A stretch of 64,000 nucleotides of DNA from Methylobacillus flagellatus KT (GCF_000013705.1 NC_007947.1:1302001-1366000), one strand, 5' to 3'. Numbered from the stretch's first letter, positions 37,865 through 49,186 are shown. A program made the numbers and translations. The notes: generated from the letters alone by a model not told the origin.

Positions 37865-38314
37865 ATGACGGTACGCGTACAGGAGCAGGATTTCGACGTA
37901 GGCGAGGAAATCACGCGCCTGCGACTGCAGTATCCACAAGCGGGCGCGGTCGTGTCGTTTACGGGGCAAGTGCGTGACCTGAACGATGGCCAGTCAGTTG
38001 CCAGCCTGAAGCTGGAGCATTATCCGGGCATGACGGAGAAATCGCTGGCTGCCATCGTTGAGCAGGCGAGAAAGCGCTGGCCCATCTTCGATGCCGTCGT
38101 GATCCATCGCATCGGCACACTGGCGCCGCAGGCGCAGATCGTGCTGGTTGTTGTGGCAAGCGCACATCGGGGAGATGCCTTTGCCGCCTGCGAATTCATC
38201 ATGGACTACCTCAAGACCGAAGCGCCTTTCTGGAAGAAGGAAGCGACACCGGAAGGTGAAAAATGGCTGGATTCCCGCGAAAGCGATCAAGCCGCTCGCG
38301 GGCGCTGGCAATAG
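37865..38314 (+). CDS. moaE: Molybdopterin synthase catalytic subunit
   Basis: Large subunit that converts precursor Z (cPMP) to molybdopterin together with MoaD, 149 residues. Recognisable segments are GAVVSFTGQVRDLNDG, LEHYPGMTEKSL, IHRIGTLAP and the catalytic-lysine region FWKKEATPEGEKWLDS. It is the third gene of a rmuC-small gene-moaD-moaE run. The rest of the molybdenum cofactor pathway is not in the window. Confidence 0.96.
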   Translation: MTVRVQEQDFDVGEEITRLRLQYPQAGAVVSFTGQVRDLNDGQSVASLKLEHYPGMTEKSLAAIVEQARKRWPIFDAVVIHRIGTLAPQAQIVLVVVASAHRGDAFAACEFIMDYLKTEAPFWKKEATPEGEKWLDSRESDQAARGRWQ

Positions 38315-38354
38315 TACACTCCTGCAAATTCAACCCTGACCATACTTTTACCTG

Positions 38355-40490
38355 ATGCTAAGCAAGCTGACACCGCAACAACTCAATATATCCATTGATC
38401 CGCAAAGCCTGGGCTTTGACACTACCGCAGAATTGTTACTGCATGGTCAGCATGACGTGGCGCAATGGATAGGCCAGGAGCGGGCATTCGCTGCAGCCAG
38501 CCTTGGCTTGCGCATGCAGCATCCCGGCTATCACATGCTGGTGATCGGCGAGCCAGGTTCTGGCCGGATTTCCCTGGTTAGGAAGATGATGGAGCAGGCG
38601 CTGGCAGAAAAACCTGCGCCGGCGGATCTGGTGTATCTGCTGAATGTTCAATTGCCGGAAAAGCCGATTCTGCTGCGCCTGAAGGCCGGCAGGGGGAGTG
38701 AGCTCAGGCATTTGCTCGAGCAGTTCGTTCGCAAACACTTGCGCATCATCCCGGCATTGCTGCAGCGCAGGCCGTCCACGGAGACTGGGAGCGGTGCGGG
38801 GGGCGAAGCCAGCCTCAAAGCATCGCTGGAGCAGGAGCTGGGAAGGATTCGCCAGCAGATACTGCCGGGATTGCTTGAGCCGGAGGTGTTTGAGCGTTGG
38901 TCGGCAGGGCTGGTGCAGGAAGTGCTCGATCATATCGAACTGTTCTCCACGACAGCCAATCACCAGGAGGCCGACGATATGCAGGACGCCTTTCTCGGGC
39001 GGTTTCGTGCCAACCTCTTGCTTAGCAATGACGGCCTCTCTGGCAGCCCTGTCATCTATGACGCTGATCCCAGCCATGCTTCCTTGTTCGGCGGTGTGGA
39101 AGCGATGGCCGATCACCACTTCGCAGATTTCATGCGCCTCAAGGCGGGCAACCTGCTGCGGGCAAATGGCGGGGTGCTGATCCTGCATCTGGAAGATATT
39201 CTTGGCGACCGGCAGGACGGTAGCAGTCCATTATTGGAAAAACTGGGGCGCGTGTTGCGAAACCGTAAGCTACAGATCGAGGATGCAGGCAGCGCCTCGG
39301 GCAATGCCGCGCTGAACACATTGATGCCGGAAGCCTTGCCCCTCGACTTCAAGCTGATCCTGGTGGCGAGCCGCGACGATTATTACTACCTGCATGAACA
39401 GCATGCCGACTTCCTGCAGTATTTCCGCATCAAGGTCGAGTTCGCGGACAGTGTCAAAGCCACACCGGACATTTATCGCCAGATAGCAGGCTATATAGCG
39501 CACCATGCTGACGGCAACGGCTTGCCGCATTTTTCTGCGCCTGCGGTGGCGCGGTTGCTCCAGGTATTACATGAGTGGGAAGAGGACAAGTGCCGCGTCA
39601 GTCTGGCGCTTGGTCGTTTGCTGCCCTTGCTGCAGGAAGCTGCAGCATTGACCCAGCCCGGCAATCCGACCGGTGTGGCCGAAGTCGAGCAGGCCCTGGC
39701 AGCAACACGGCAGCGCCATGATTATGCCGAGGAGCAGATCCGGGATTCCATCCTTGACGGTGAGCTGAAAATTGCAGTGACGGGCCGCCAGGTCGGGCGC
39801 ATCAACGGCCTGACGCATATTGATATGGGAGACGCTGCGTTCGGGTCTCCCGTGCAGATTTCCGCGCGCTGCCATCCTGGCCGGCAAGGCATCATCAATA
39901 TCGACCGCGAGGTCAAGCTGACAGGACCGCAGCATGACAAGGGCATGTTCATCCTGCAGCACTGGCTGGCCGCCATGTTCGTGCAGCAGGCTCCCTTGTC
40001 GCTCAATGCTTCGCTGGTGTTTGAGCAGGAGTATCACGGCGTGGAAGGTGATTCCGCTTCTTGCGCGGAGCTGTACGCCTTGCTTTCCAGCCTTTCTGGC
40101 CTGCCGCTGGCGCAAGGCATCGCCGTGACCGGGGCAATGAACCAGCATGGCGATGTGCTGCCGATAGGCGGCATCAATGAAAAAATAGAAGGGCACTTCC
40201 GCTTGTGCGAGAAACTCGGGCTGAATGGACAGCAAGGCGTGTTGTTGCCCGCGAGTAATCTGCGCCATGTGCTGCTGCACCGAGATATCATCCTTGCAAT
40301 GGCCGAAGGCAAGTTCCATCTGTACACCATGGAGCACGTACTGGATGGAATCGCGCTACTGACCGGGCTTCCGGCAGGTAGCGCGGATAAGGAGGGCGCT
40401 TATCCCGCAGATACGGTGCTTGGCCATGTGCAGCGCAGCTTGCGGGCTTACCAGGATATCTACCGACGCAATCACTACCATACAGGTTGA
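38355..40490 (+). CDS. LonH/YcbZ-type Lon-family protease
   Basis: 711-residue protein with an N-terminal degenerate ATPase domain and a C-terminal Lon-type Ser-Lys protease. The P-loop region reads GEPGSGRISL: the Walker A lysine is replaced by arginine, as expected for a weak or lost nucleotide site. The protease dyad is S567 (VEGDSASCAELY) and K610 (PIGGINEKIEG). The arrangement resembles E. coli YcbZ (LonH). A cytoplasmic quality-control role is inferred from the family. It is 41 bp after moaE and 5 bp before hslR. Confidence 0.88.
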   Translation: MLSKLTPQQLNISIDPQSLGFDTTAELLLHGQHDVAQWIGQERAFAAASLGLRMQHPGYHMLVIGEPGSGRISLVRKMMEQALAEKPAPADLVYLLNVQLPEKPILLRLKAGRGSELRHLLEQFVRKHLRIIPALLQRRPSTETGSGAGGEASLKASLEQELGRIRQQILPGLLEPEVFERWSAGLVQEVLDHIELFSTTANHQEADDMQDAFLGRFRANLLLSNDGLSGSPVIYDADPSHASLFGGVEAMADHHFADFMRLKAGNLLRANGGVLILHLEDILGDRQDGSSPLLEKLGRVLRNRKLQIEDAGSASGNAALNTLMPEALPLDFKLILVASRDDYYYLHEQHADFLQYFRIKVEFADSVKATPDIYRQIAGYIAHHADGNGLPHFSAPAVARLLQVLHEWEEDKCRVSLALGRLLPLLQEAAALTQPGNPTGVAEVEQALAATRQRHDYAEEQIRDSILDGELKIAVTGRQVGRINGLTHIDMGDAAFGSPVQISARCHPGRQGIINIDREVKLTGPQHDKGMFILQHWLAAMFVQQAPLSLNASLVFEQEYHGVEGDSASCAELYALLSSLSGLPLAQGIAVTGAMNQHGDVLPIGGINEKIEGHFRLCEKLGLNGQQGVLLPASNLRHVLLHRDIILAMAEGKFHLYTMEHVLDGIALLTGLPAGSADKEGAYPADTVLGHVQRSLRAYQDIYRRNHYHTG

Positions 40491-40495
40491 ATCGC

Positions 40496-40891
40496 ATGAG
40501 TGAACAGGAAAGCAAGTGCCGCCTGGACAAATGGTTATGGGCGGCAAGATTCTTCAAGACCCGCAGCCTGGCGTCGGAAGCCGTGGACACCGGCAAAGTG
40601 CATGTGGACGGAGACAGGGTGAAGCCCGCCAAGGAAGTCCGCCTGGGGCAACGTATCCACATCCGCCGCAAGGAGATGGAGGTGGAAGTTGTCGTGCGCG
40701 GCCTGAGCACGCAGCGCCGTGGCGCACCTGAGGCAGCGCTGTTGTATGAAGAAACCCCTGAAAGCATCAGCAGGCGCGAAAATCTCACGGTTACCCGCGA
40801 GCATGAGCATGCTAGGCGCGAGCGCGGCATGGGTCGGCCAACCAAGCGCCAGCGCCGCGACATCAAGAAGTTTACCGGGATAGACTGGTAA
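40496..40891 (+). CDS. hslR: S4-domain heat-shock protein Hsp15
   Basis: RNA-binding protein, 131 residues, that in E. coli binds free 50S subunits carrying nascent chains and recycles them after heat shock. The S4 domain lies at about residues 7-65 (CRLDKWLWAARFFKTRSLA, then GKVHVDGDRVKPAKEVRLG). The basic C-terminal tail (RRERGMGRPTKRQRRDIKKF) is typical. ATG 40496 is preferred to TTG 40487, which would overlap the protease stop. A terminator follows 36 bp downstream. Confidence 0.95.
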   Translation: MSEQESKCRLDKWLWAARFFKTRSLASEAVDTGKVHVDGDRVKPAKEVRLGQRIHIRRKEMEVEVVVRGLSTQRRGAPEAALLYEETPESISRRENLTVTREHEHARRERGMGRPTKRQRRDIKKFTGIDW

Positions 40892-40927
40892 GCGGGTTGG
40901 GATTAGAGGCGTAGCGCTGGTACCGAA

Positions 40928-40955
40928 AAATGCCGGATGGAGTCCGGCATTTGAC
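40928..40955 (+). terminator. Terminator of the protease-hslR unit
   Basis: AAATGCCGGA (40928-40937), loop TGGAG, TCCGGCATTT (40943-40952). Perfect 10-bp stem with A/T-rich ends; the T run is short. Confidence 0.7.
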
Positions 40956-41051
40956 TGAGGGGCATGCTCTCATCACGAGACCCCAGGAGAAAGCTGGGTC
41001 CGCAACTGCCAAGCAAGGTGCGCCGGCTGGCTTTATATCCTGCTCACAATC

Positions 41052-42170
41052 TTAGAACAGCCCCAATTGTTCCGGTTTTCCAGGAGGCCGGAACAATGAA
41101 GTATCCATTTCCATGCTGCGCTGGTTGAGCCCCAGCTTTCTGCATGCCAGCCTGAAACGCTGGCGTATCATCTCTGCGAACAAGCCATTCCCTCGCATAC
41201 GTGCATGGAAGTCCGTATGGTTGGTTTTGCCGTCGCGACTCTGGCGAATGATGCTCATCACATGGCTGGCTTTGAGCGGGTAATGGTGCTGTAGCCATTC
41301 CTCGAACAGCGGCGCGACTTCCAGTGGCAGGCGCAGCAGAACATAACCGGCGCTGCTCGCTCCGGCTTCGCTTGCAGCGGCCAGGATATGTTCAAGTTCC
41401 GGATCGGTCAGCACAGGAATGACAGGAGCTGTCATCACCCCCGTGGGGATGCCGGCTTGATGCAGACGCCTGATGGTGTCGAGCCGGCGTTGCGGTGCGG
41501 CAGCGCGAGGCTCCAGCGTGCGGCTGACCTGGTTGCTCAGCGTGGTGATCGAAATGAACACCTGCACAAGCCCTTGGCTGGCCATGGGGGCAAGGATGTC
41601 GATATCGCGTTCCACCATGGCTGCCTTGGTGACGATGCTGACGGGATGCCTGAATTCTGCCAGCACTTGCAGGATTTGCCGCGTGAGCTGATGCTGCTTT
41701 TCCAGCGGCTGGTAAGGGTCGGTATTGGTGCCCATGGCGATAGGCGCGCAGCGGTAATGCTGTTTGCTCAACTCCTGGCGCAGCAGGCGGGCTGCATCCG
41801 GCTTGACCAGGATGCGGCTCTCGAAATCCAGCCCTGCCGACAGTCCCAGATATGTATGGGTGGGGCGCGCAAAGCAATAGATGCAGCCATGCTCGCAGCC
41901 GCGATAAGGATTGATCGAGCGGTCAAAAGGTACGTCAGGCGAGTTGTTCCAGTTGATGATGGAGCGGGAATTGTCGATCAGTACTTCAGTGGGTAGGGGA
42001 GCAAGGTCTTGGTCTAGATTGTGCCAGCCATCGTCGATATCCGCATGCTGCAGGTGGTCGAACCGACCATCGTGGTTACTGAGTGCGCCACGCCCCTTGA
42101 AAACCAGGGGGCGTAGTACTCCATGGGGATGCAACGGCTTACCAGGGGATCTCTTGTCCGTCATACGCAT
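41052..42170 (-). CDS. Radical SAM protein (PA0069 family)
   Basis: 372 residues from the ATG at 42170, which has AGG eight bases upstream; ATGs at 42164 and 42191 are alternatives. The iron-sulfur cluster motif is CEHGCIYC in SINPYRGCEHGCIYCFARP, a CX3CX2C arrangement. The neighbouring FESRILVKPDAARLL and VSIVTKAAMVERD segments are typical of the PA0069/Rv2578c family, related to SplB-like enzymes. The reaction is unknown. The 5' end overlaps the 3' end of the upstream SDR gene by about 30 bp, so the two are translationally linked. Confidence 0.85.
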   Translation of the reverse strand: MRMTDKRSPGKPLHPHGVLRPLVFKGRGALSNHDGRFDHLQHADIDDGWHNLDQDLAPLPTEVLIDNSRSIINWNNSPDVPFDRSINPYRGCEHGCIYCFARPTHTYLGLSAGLDFESRILVKPDAARLLRQELSKQHYRCAPIAMGTNTDPYQPLEKQHQLTRQILQVLAEFRHPVSIVTKAAMVERDIDILAPMASQGLVQVFISITTLSNQVSRTLEPRAAAPQRRLDTIRRLHQAGIPTGVMTAPVIPVLTDPELEHILAAASEAGASSAGYVLLRLPLEVAPLFEEWLQHHYPLKASHVMSIIRQSRDGKTNHTDFHARMRGNGLFAEMIRQRFRLACRKLGLNQRSMEMDTSLFRPPGKPEQLGLF

Positions 42171-42837
42171 AAAACTTGCCTGCATCCGCAAGCGTGGCGC
42201 GGTCTATCACCTCACGCAGGCCGCTGATGCTTTGCTCGACAGTGATCAGAGCATTGGGGCCGCCCATGTCGGTCAACACCCAGCCGGGATGCAGCACCAG
42301 TGCTGTAATGCCTTCTCTTGCTAGCTCGATGGAAAGACTCTTGGTGACCATGTTGAGGGCGGTTTTACTGGAGCGGTAGATGTAGCTGCCGCCGCTGGTA
42401 TTATCGCTGATGCTGCCCATCTTGCTGGTCATGTTGACCAGCTTCTTGAGCTGCCCTTGCTTCAAATGTGCCGTGAATGCCTGGGCCATCTTGAAAGGCG
42501 CGATGCTGTTGATGCGGAATGCCTGCAACCAGGCCTCGTAATCAGCATCTCCAAAGATATGATGGGGGCTATCGGGATAAATGCCCGCATTGTTGATCAA
42601 TACATCAATAGGCTGGCTTGCCAGCGAGGCCGCCAGCTCATCGATCTGGTAGAAATTCCCCACATCCAGCTTGTGCACGCTGACTAGGTGCTTGAAGCGT
42701 GAAGCAAGCTGCAGCAGCTCCTCGGCCGTTTCTGGGTGACGGCAGCAAGCCAGTACGTGCCAGCCAGCCTCGGCATATTGCCTGGTGAATTCCAGCCCCA
42801 GGCCACGGTTGGCGCCGGTGATCAATACATTTGCCAT
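42139..42837 (-). CDS. Short-chain dehydrogenase/reductase
   Basis: Classical SDR, 232 residues, with cofactor motif TGANRGLG at 7-14, NNAG (about 86), and the active-site YRSSK (the tyrosine and lysine in YIYRSSKTALNM). NAD(P)-dependent oxidoreductase of unknown substrate; the closest style is C-factor/sniffer-like SDRs. It is transcribed leftward from an AT-rich promoter region with an inverted repeat and overlaps the radical SAM gene. Confidence 0.88.
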   Translation of the reverse strand: MANVLITGANRGLGLEFTRQYAEAGWHVLACCRHPETAEELLQLASRFKHLVSVHKLDVGNFYQIDELAASLASQPIDVLINNAGIYPDSPHHIFGDADYEAWLQAFRINSIAPFKMAQAFTAHLKQGQLKKLVNMTSKMGSISDNTSGGSYIYRSSKTALNMVTKSLSIELAREGITALVLHPGWVLTDMGGPNALITVEQSISGLREVIDRATLADAGKFYAYDGQEIPW

Positions 42838-43123
42838 GTGAGGAGACTCCTTGATGAACGTAGTTTAAACATACTCTTGTAATCCAAGAGTTTAACTTGG
42901 GATGAGATATTCTGAATTGGTTGAAGCGTAATCTTTTAAAATTTTTGGGATGTGTGTTATTTAGTATTATGATTTTTATGATGTTTTTTTATTGTTAAAT
43001 ATTGTTTTTAGTAGCAATATTTTTTATATAATTAGATTTCATATTGAATGCTCAAGATTTAATTTAATTCAGTATTTAAAACTCTTTAGGTATAATGAGC
43101 CAATTTTATAAAAAAGTTTTTTA
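42838..43123. other. AT-rich spacer at the edge of the polysaccharide locus
   Basis: 286 bp, strikingly A/T-rich from about 42900, unlike all DNA to its left. It holds the divergent promoters of the SDR and manC. ACTCTTG (42873-42879) and CAAGAGT (42885-42891) form a 7-bp inverted repeat with a 5-base spacer close to the SDR start, a likely operator. The composition change marks the left boundary of a probably acquired region. Confidence 0.6.
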
Positions 43124-44542
43124 ATGCTGCTTCCTGTCATTATGTCTGGCGGGGCCGGTTCCAGATTATGGCCGGTTTCTCGTGAAACTCTAACTAAGCC
43201 ATTTATCGAATTACCTGATGGCAGAACCCTTCTGCAGAAGACTTTGCAACGTACTGCTTGCCTGGATGGTGTGAGCGAAGTGCTCACAGTAACGAATAAG
43301 GAATATTACTTCCTGACACGTGATGTCTATGAGGCAACAGACACTAATGTTTCCCATAGCTACTTACTAGAGACGATAGGGCGCAATACTGCTCCTGCCA
43401 TTGCAGTTGCTGCACTACATGCCGCTGCGAAACATGGGGAAGATGTAGTGCTGTTGGTGATGCCGGCAGATCATCTTATTGGTAATCAAAAAGTTTTTTC
43501 AAAAGCAGTGACTGTTGCGACAGATATGGCGGTGAATGGCTGGATAGTCACGTTTGGTGTAGAGCCAAGCACGCCTGAAACAGGTTATGGCTACATTGAA
43601 GGCGGAGAGTCAATTGGGGACTCAGGCGCGCGTAGAGTCGTTCGATTTGTCGAAAAGCCAGATTTGGAAACTGCTGAGAAATATATTGCTTTAGGTCGAT
43701 TTACATGGAATGCAGGTATATTCTGTTTTACTGCAAAAACCATTATTGCTGCACTTGCGGAGTATGTTCCAGAAGTGCTTGAGATAGCAAAAAAGACCCT
43801 GGCATCTAGTGACTCCAAAACTGAGCCTGTTGTATTGGGCGAGGAGCACTTTGCATCAAGTCCAGATATTTCCATAGATTATGCCGTCATGGAGCGTGCT
43901 TCAAAAGTGGCGGTAGTCGCAGCTGATTTTGACTGGAGCGACATTGGTTCATGGAGCGCCATGGCTGAGTTGGTCCAGTCAGATGAGCGTGGGAATAGGG
44001 TGAATGGCGAAGCTTTATTGGTGGATGCTAATAATTGCTATATCCAAAGTGATTCCCGTCTTGTGGCTGGTATAGGTATTGATAACCTGCTGGTGGTCGA
44101 TACACCCGATGCCCTGCTTGTGGCTCATCACTCCAGAGCTCAGGATGTCAAAACCGTTGTGAAGCAACTCAAGCTTGAGTCCCATAGTGCGGCAAATTAC
44201 CATCGCAAGGTACACCGTCCATGGGGCACATACACCGTATTGGAAGAAGGCGCTAATTTTAAGATCAAATGCATCAAGGTAAAGCCTGGTGCCAGCCTGA
44301 GCTTGCAAATGCACCATCATCGTAGTGAGCATTGGGTTGTAGTAAGCGGTATAGCTAAAGTTGTCAACGGCGAGCGCGAGCTGCTCATTAATGCCAATGA
44401 GTCTACTTACATTCCAGCAGGACACAAACACCGTCTTGAAAATCCAGGTTTGCTTGACCTGGTGATTATTGAAGTTCAATCCGGGGAATATTTGGGCGAA
44501 GACGATATTGTTCGTTTTCAAGATATCTACGGACGCACTTGA
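43124..44542 (+). CDS. manC: Mannose-1-phosphate guanylyltransferase / mannose-6-phosphate isomerase
   Basis: Bifunctional enzyme, 472 residues, supplying GDP-mannose. The N-terminal nucleotidyltransferase has the signature MSGGAGSRLWPVSRE and the FVEKPD motif. The C-terminal cupin (about 345-465) carries PWGTYTVLEEG and QMHHHRSEHWVVVSG with the metal-binding histidines. Codon use is more A/T-rich than in genes upstream. GDP-mannose feeds gmd and rmd downstream. The stop overlaps the wzm start (TGATG). Confidence 0.95.
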   Translation: MLLPVIMSGGAGSRLWPVSRETLTKPFIELPDGRTLLQKTLQRTACLDGVSEVLTVTNKEYYFLTRDVYEATDTNVSHSYLLETIGRNTAPAIAVAALHAAAKHGEDVVLLVMPADHLIGNQKVFSKAVTVATDMAVNGWIVTFGVEPSTPETGYGYIEGGESIGDSGARRVVRFVEKPDLETAEKYIALGRFTWNAGIFCFTAKTIIAALAEYVPEVLEIAKKTLASSDSKTEPVVLGEEHFASSPDISIDYAVMERASKVAVVAADFDWSDIGSWSAMAELVQSDERGNRVNGEALLVDANNCYIQSDSRLVAGIGIDNLLVVDTPDALLVAHHSRAQDVKTVVKQLKLESHSAANYHRKVHRPWGTYTVLEEGANFKIKCIKVKPGASLSLQMHHHRSEHWVVVSGIAKVVNGERELLINANESTYIPAGHKHRLENPGLLDLVIIEVQSGEYLGEDDIVRFQDIYGRT

Positions 44543-45336
44543 TGATCAGCATGTTAAAAGCCTTATGGCTTTATCGCGGCTTTGTGTTGGGCAGCGTCAA
44601 GCGCGAGTTTCAATCCAAGTACCGTAATTCGCTGCTAGGCGCAGTCTGGACGGTCTTGAACCCCCTCGCAATGATCGTAGTGTACACAGTGATTTTCTCG
44701 CAGGTAATGAAGGCTCGTTTGCCTGGCGTGGACAGTACTTTTGCGTTTAGCATTCATTTATGCGCTGGCATACTCACCTGGGGCTTGTTTGCTGAGATTG
44801 TCGGGCGCTCACAGACCACGTTCATCGATAATGCCAACTTGCTCAAGAAACTGAGTTTCCCCCGTCTATGTCTGCCAGTCATCGTCACCGCCACCGCGCT
44901 AGTTAACTTTGCCATTGTTTTTGGGTTGTTCACAGCGTTCTTGCTGCTGATCGGTATGTTTTCGGGTTGGCCTTATTTGGTGCTGATCCCGGTATTGATA
45001 CTGATGATCGTCTTTGCTCTAGGCTTGGGTATTATATTGGGCGTTCTCAATGTGTTTTTCCGCGATGTAGGTCAGTTCTTTGGCATTGTGCTTAGTTTCT
45101 GGTTTTGGCTTACGCCGATTGTCTATCCGGTCAGCATTCTTCCAGAACGGGTACAAGATTATATGCGGCTTAACCCCATGGCGCGCTTGATGGAGGCTTT
45201 CCAAGGAATATTGGTACAAGCAAAATGGCCGGACTGGTACAGTCTATGGCCAGTGTTTGCGCTGTCTATCGTGTTGTGCCTGCTGGGGCTGTCTTTATTC
45301 CGCAAACATGCGGGCGATATGGTGGATGAACTTTAA
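44542..45336 (+). CDS. wzm: O-polysaccharide ABC transporter permease
   Basis: ABC-2 type membrane subunit, 264 residues, with six predicted helices. N-terminal family block SVKREFQSKYRNSLLGAVW and the C-terminal LNPMARLMEAFQGIL are typical of Wzm/TagG proteins, which export undecaprenyl-linked polysaccharide across the inner membrane together with the Wzt ATPase. The next gene, wzt, is truncated here, so this permease has no local ATPase and is probably non-functional unless one is encoded elsewhere. TTG 44539 is an unlikely alternative start. Confidence 0.92.
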   Translation: MISMLKALWLYRGFVLGSVKREFQSKYRNSLLGAVWTVLNPLAMIVVYTVIFSQVMKARLPGVDSTFAFSIHLCAGILTWGLFAEIVGRSQTTFIDNANLLKKLSFPRLCLPVIVTATALVNFAIVFGLFTAFLLLIGMFSGWPYLVLIPVLILMIVFALGLGIILGVLNVFFRDVGQFFGIVLSFWFWLTPIVYPVSILPERVQDYMRLNPMARLMEAFQGILVQAKWPDWYSLWPVFALSIVLCLLGLSLFRKHAGDMVDEL

Positions 45337-45490
45337 TGGGTACTATTGTTGTCACCAACCTGGGTAAGGCCTACAAGCAATACCCCAGTCGCTGGTCTCG
45401 GTTGTTGGAGTGGATAGATCTGAGGCGTAAGCCGCACCACCAATTGAAGTGGATTCTGCAAGGAGTAAGTTTTCATATCCAGCCAGGAGA
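45336..45490 (+). pseudogene. wzt: Truncated ABC transporter ATPase (5' fragment)
   Basis: The frame starts at the ATG overlapping the wzm stop (TAATG) and reads like a normal Wzt N-terminus: MGTIVVTNLGKAYKQYPSRW, a stretch with WIDLRRKPHHQLKWILQ, then VSFHIQPGE. In intact proteins PGE is followed at once by the Walker A loop. Here the sequence instead changes to unrelated DNA and the frame stops at 45510-45512 after 58 codons. No Walker A, signature or Walker B remains, so the product cannot be an ATPase. The break point is at about 45485-45492. Confidence 0.85.
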
Positions 45491-45985
45491 GACGGAGGCA
45501 GCTTTGCCGTGACTGCTGCCAAGCGTTCTAATACGAGTATTAAGCCTAACCTTGCAGTGATCAATTGGATGCTTGAGCAAGAAGACCGGATGGGATTATC
45601 TACCCCAAGGCCTTATCGTGAATTTGAGGAGCGTGTATATCGTCATCGCGATGATCTCAGGCGCTTAATTCATTCGTTAGTAGCTGACGGCAAAAAAATA
45701 TATGGGTATGGAGCTTCTGCCAAAGGTAATGTAGTACTACAATTTTGTGGCTTTACTTCTGAGGAAATCCCTGCCATTGCAGAAGTAAACGAAGAAAAAT
45801 TCGGACGAGTCACTCCGGGAACGCATATTCCCATTATTTCGGAAAAAGAGGCGCGCGCTGCCAAGCCCGACTACTTCTTGGTGCTTCCATGGCATTTCAA
45901 AGATGGTATCCTGCGCCGTGAAAAGGACTTTCTAGCTGATGGCGGCAGGTTTATCTTCCCATTTCCTGAGATCGAAATCGTCTAG
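45491..45985 (+). pseudogene. 3' fragment of a sugar C-methyltransferase
   Basis: In a different frame from the wzt fragment, an open frame continues from DGGSFAVTAAKRS to a stop at 45985 (about 164 residues). It matches the C-terminal domain of class I SAM-dependent C-methyltransferases acting on deoxysugar nucleotides (NovU/TylC3 type): the block VADGKKIYGYGASAKGNVVL and the ending PDYFLVLPWHFKDGILRRE are characteristic. The N-terminal zinc-binding and SAM-binding parts are missing. It could be translated only from a cryptic start such as ATG 45449 or 45569 and would lack the SAM site. Confidence 0.8.
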
Positions 45986-46077
45986 TTTCCAAAAAAAGAT
46001 GAAGGAAAATAATAAGATAATTTAGACGCTGTTCTAACGAATCCATTATTTACATACCATATATACATATACAGTAA

Positions 46078-48004
<1,927 letters not shown>

Positions 48005-48008
<4 letters not shown>

Positions 48009-49147
48009 TGAAGGTAGGTTTTGGTGTCACCGTGCTTACACGTTGCCTGGCATTGGGGGGAATCGATGGAATTGGTAGTTATACCCGGGAGCTGATGAAA
48101 AGACTCGAGGCTGACCCGGCCGTCGAGCTTTTCCCTATCTCGTACGGGTATTCTCCGTCACAGTTTCCTATCGGCTCACGTGCTCCGACGACATTTGGAC
48201 GATATGCGCCGCTTGCTGCAGTATCGGCTGTATCCGGGTTTCCCTTTCTGGGAACAGCTCAATTGAAGGAGCGTGTTGATCTGATTCATGCGCCTGATCA
48301 TCTTATTCCCAACTACGGAAAAGTTCCTGTTATTGCATCCATCATGGACGCGATTCCCTTGTCGCATCCGGAGTGGGTATCCCCCAAGTTGCGCAAGATG
48401 AAAAATGCGTTATGGAAGCGCTCTGCGCACTGGGCATCGCATATCATTACTATCTCTGAGTATTCGAAGCAGGAAATTTCACAGCATTTCGGTATTGAGG
48501 CACAAAAGATCAGTGCCATCCCGCTTGGCGTGGATGAGCGGTGGTTTCAGCCGTTGGAAGAAGAGGCGATGAAGGTGGTATTGAGACGGTACAATCTGCC
48601 TCAATACTATTTTCTTGTCGTGGGGACGCTGCAGCCAAGGAAGAATGTCGGCCGGGTAATCGAGGCATATCGGTCCTTGCCCCAAGGGATACGTAACGAA
48701 GTGCCGTTGGTGATTGTTGGTAGGGCAGGGTGGCGATGCGAGGATGTGGTTGAAATGTTGACTTCGTCTTCTTCAGGAAATTCTCTGAGGTGGCTCAAGC
48801 ATTTGCCGGATGCCGACTTGCTTGCAGTGTTGAAAGGTGCAACGGCTTTGGTCTTTCCTTCGTTGTATGAGGGATTTGGTTTGCCCGTAGTCGAAGCTTT
48901 TGCGGCTGGAACTCCCGTTATTACTTCCAATACCACTTCTCTTCCAGAGGTGGCGGGCGATGCCGCCATGCTGGTGAATCCTCTGAATGTCAGCGACATT
49001 GCCGCTGCAATGCAATCGATGCTGGAACAGCCGGAACTGGCAGAGAGTTTCAGGAACAAGGGGCAAGAACGCGCATTGGCATATTCGTGGGACAAAACAG
49101 CCTCCATGACGCTTGACGTCTATAAAAAGACGCGAGAGGCTGCTTAA
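48005..49147 (+). CDS. Glycosyltransferase family 4
   Basis: GT-B retaining glycosyltransferase, 380 residues, acting on lipid-linked sugars at the cytoplasmic membrane face. The donor-binding domain has [19 protein letters not shown] and the EX7E motif EGFGLPVVE, which binds the nucleotide sugar. In style it resembles WbpZ/WbdB-type mannosyl- or rhamnosyltransferases. The position immediately after rmd (4-bp overlap) suggests use of GDP-D-rhamnose (inference). Confidence 0.88.
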
Positions 49148-49186
49148 CATCAACGCACCGTCAAACATCGCACTCCTTCCCTTTTT

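Noticed and set aside
45449..45985. Intact 178-residue gene after wzm
   Set aside because: Its first ~14 codons are out-of-frame wzt sequence and the rest is only the C-terminal part of a methyltransferase, so it is treated as a deletion product.
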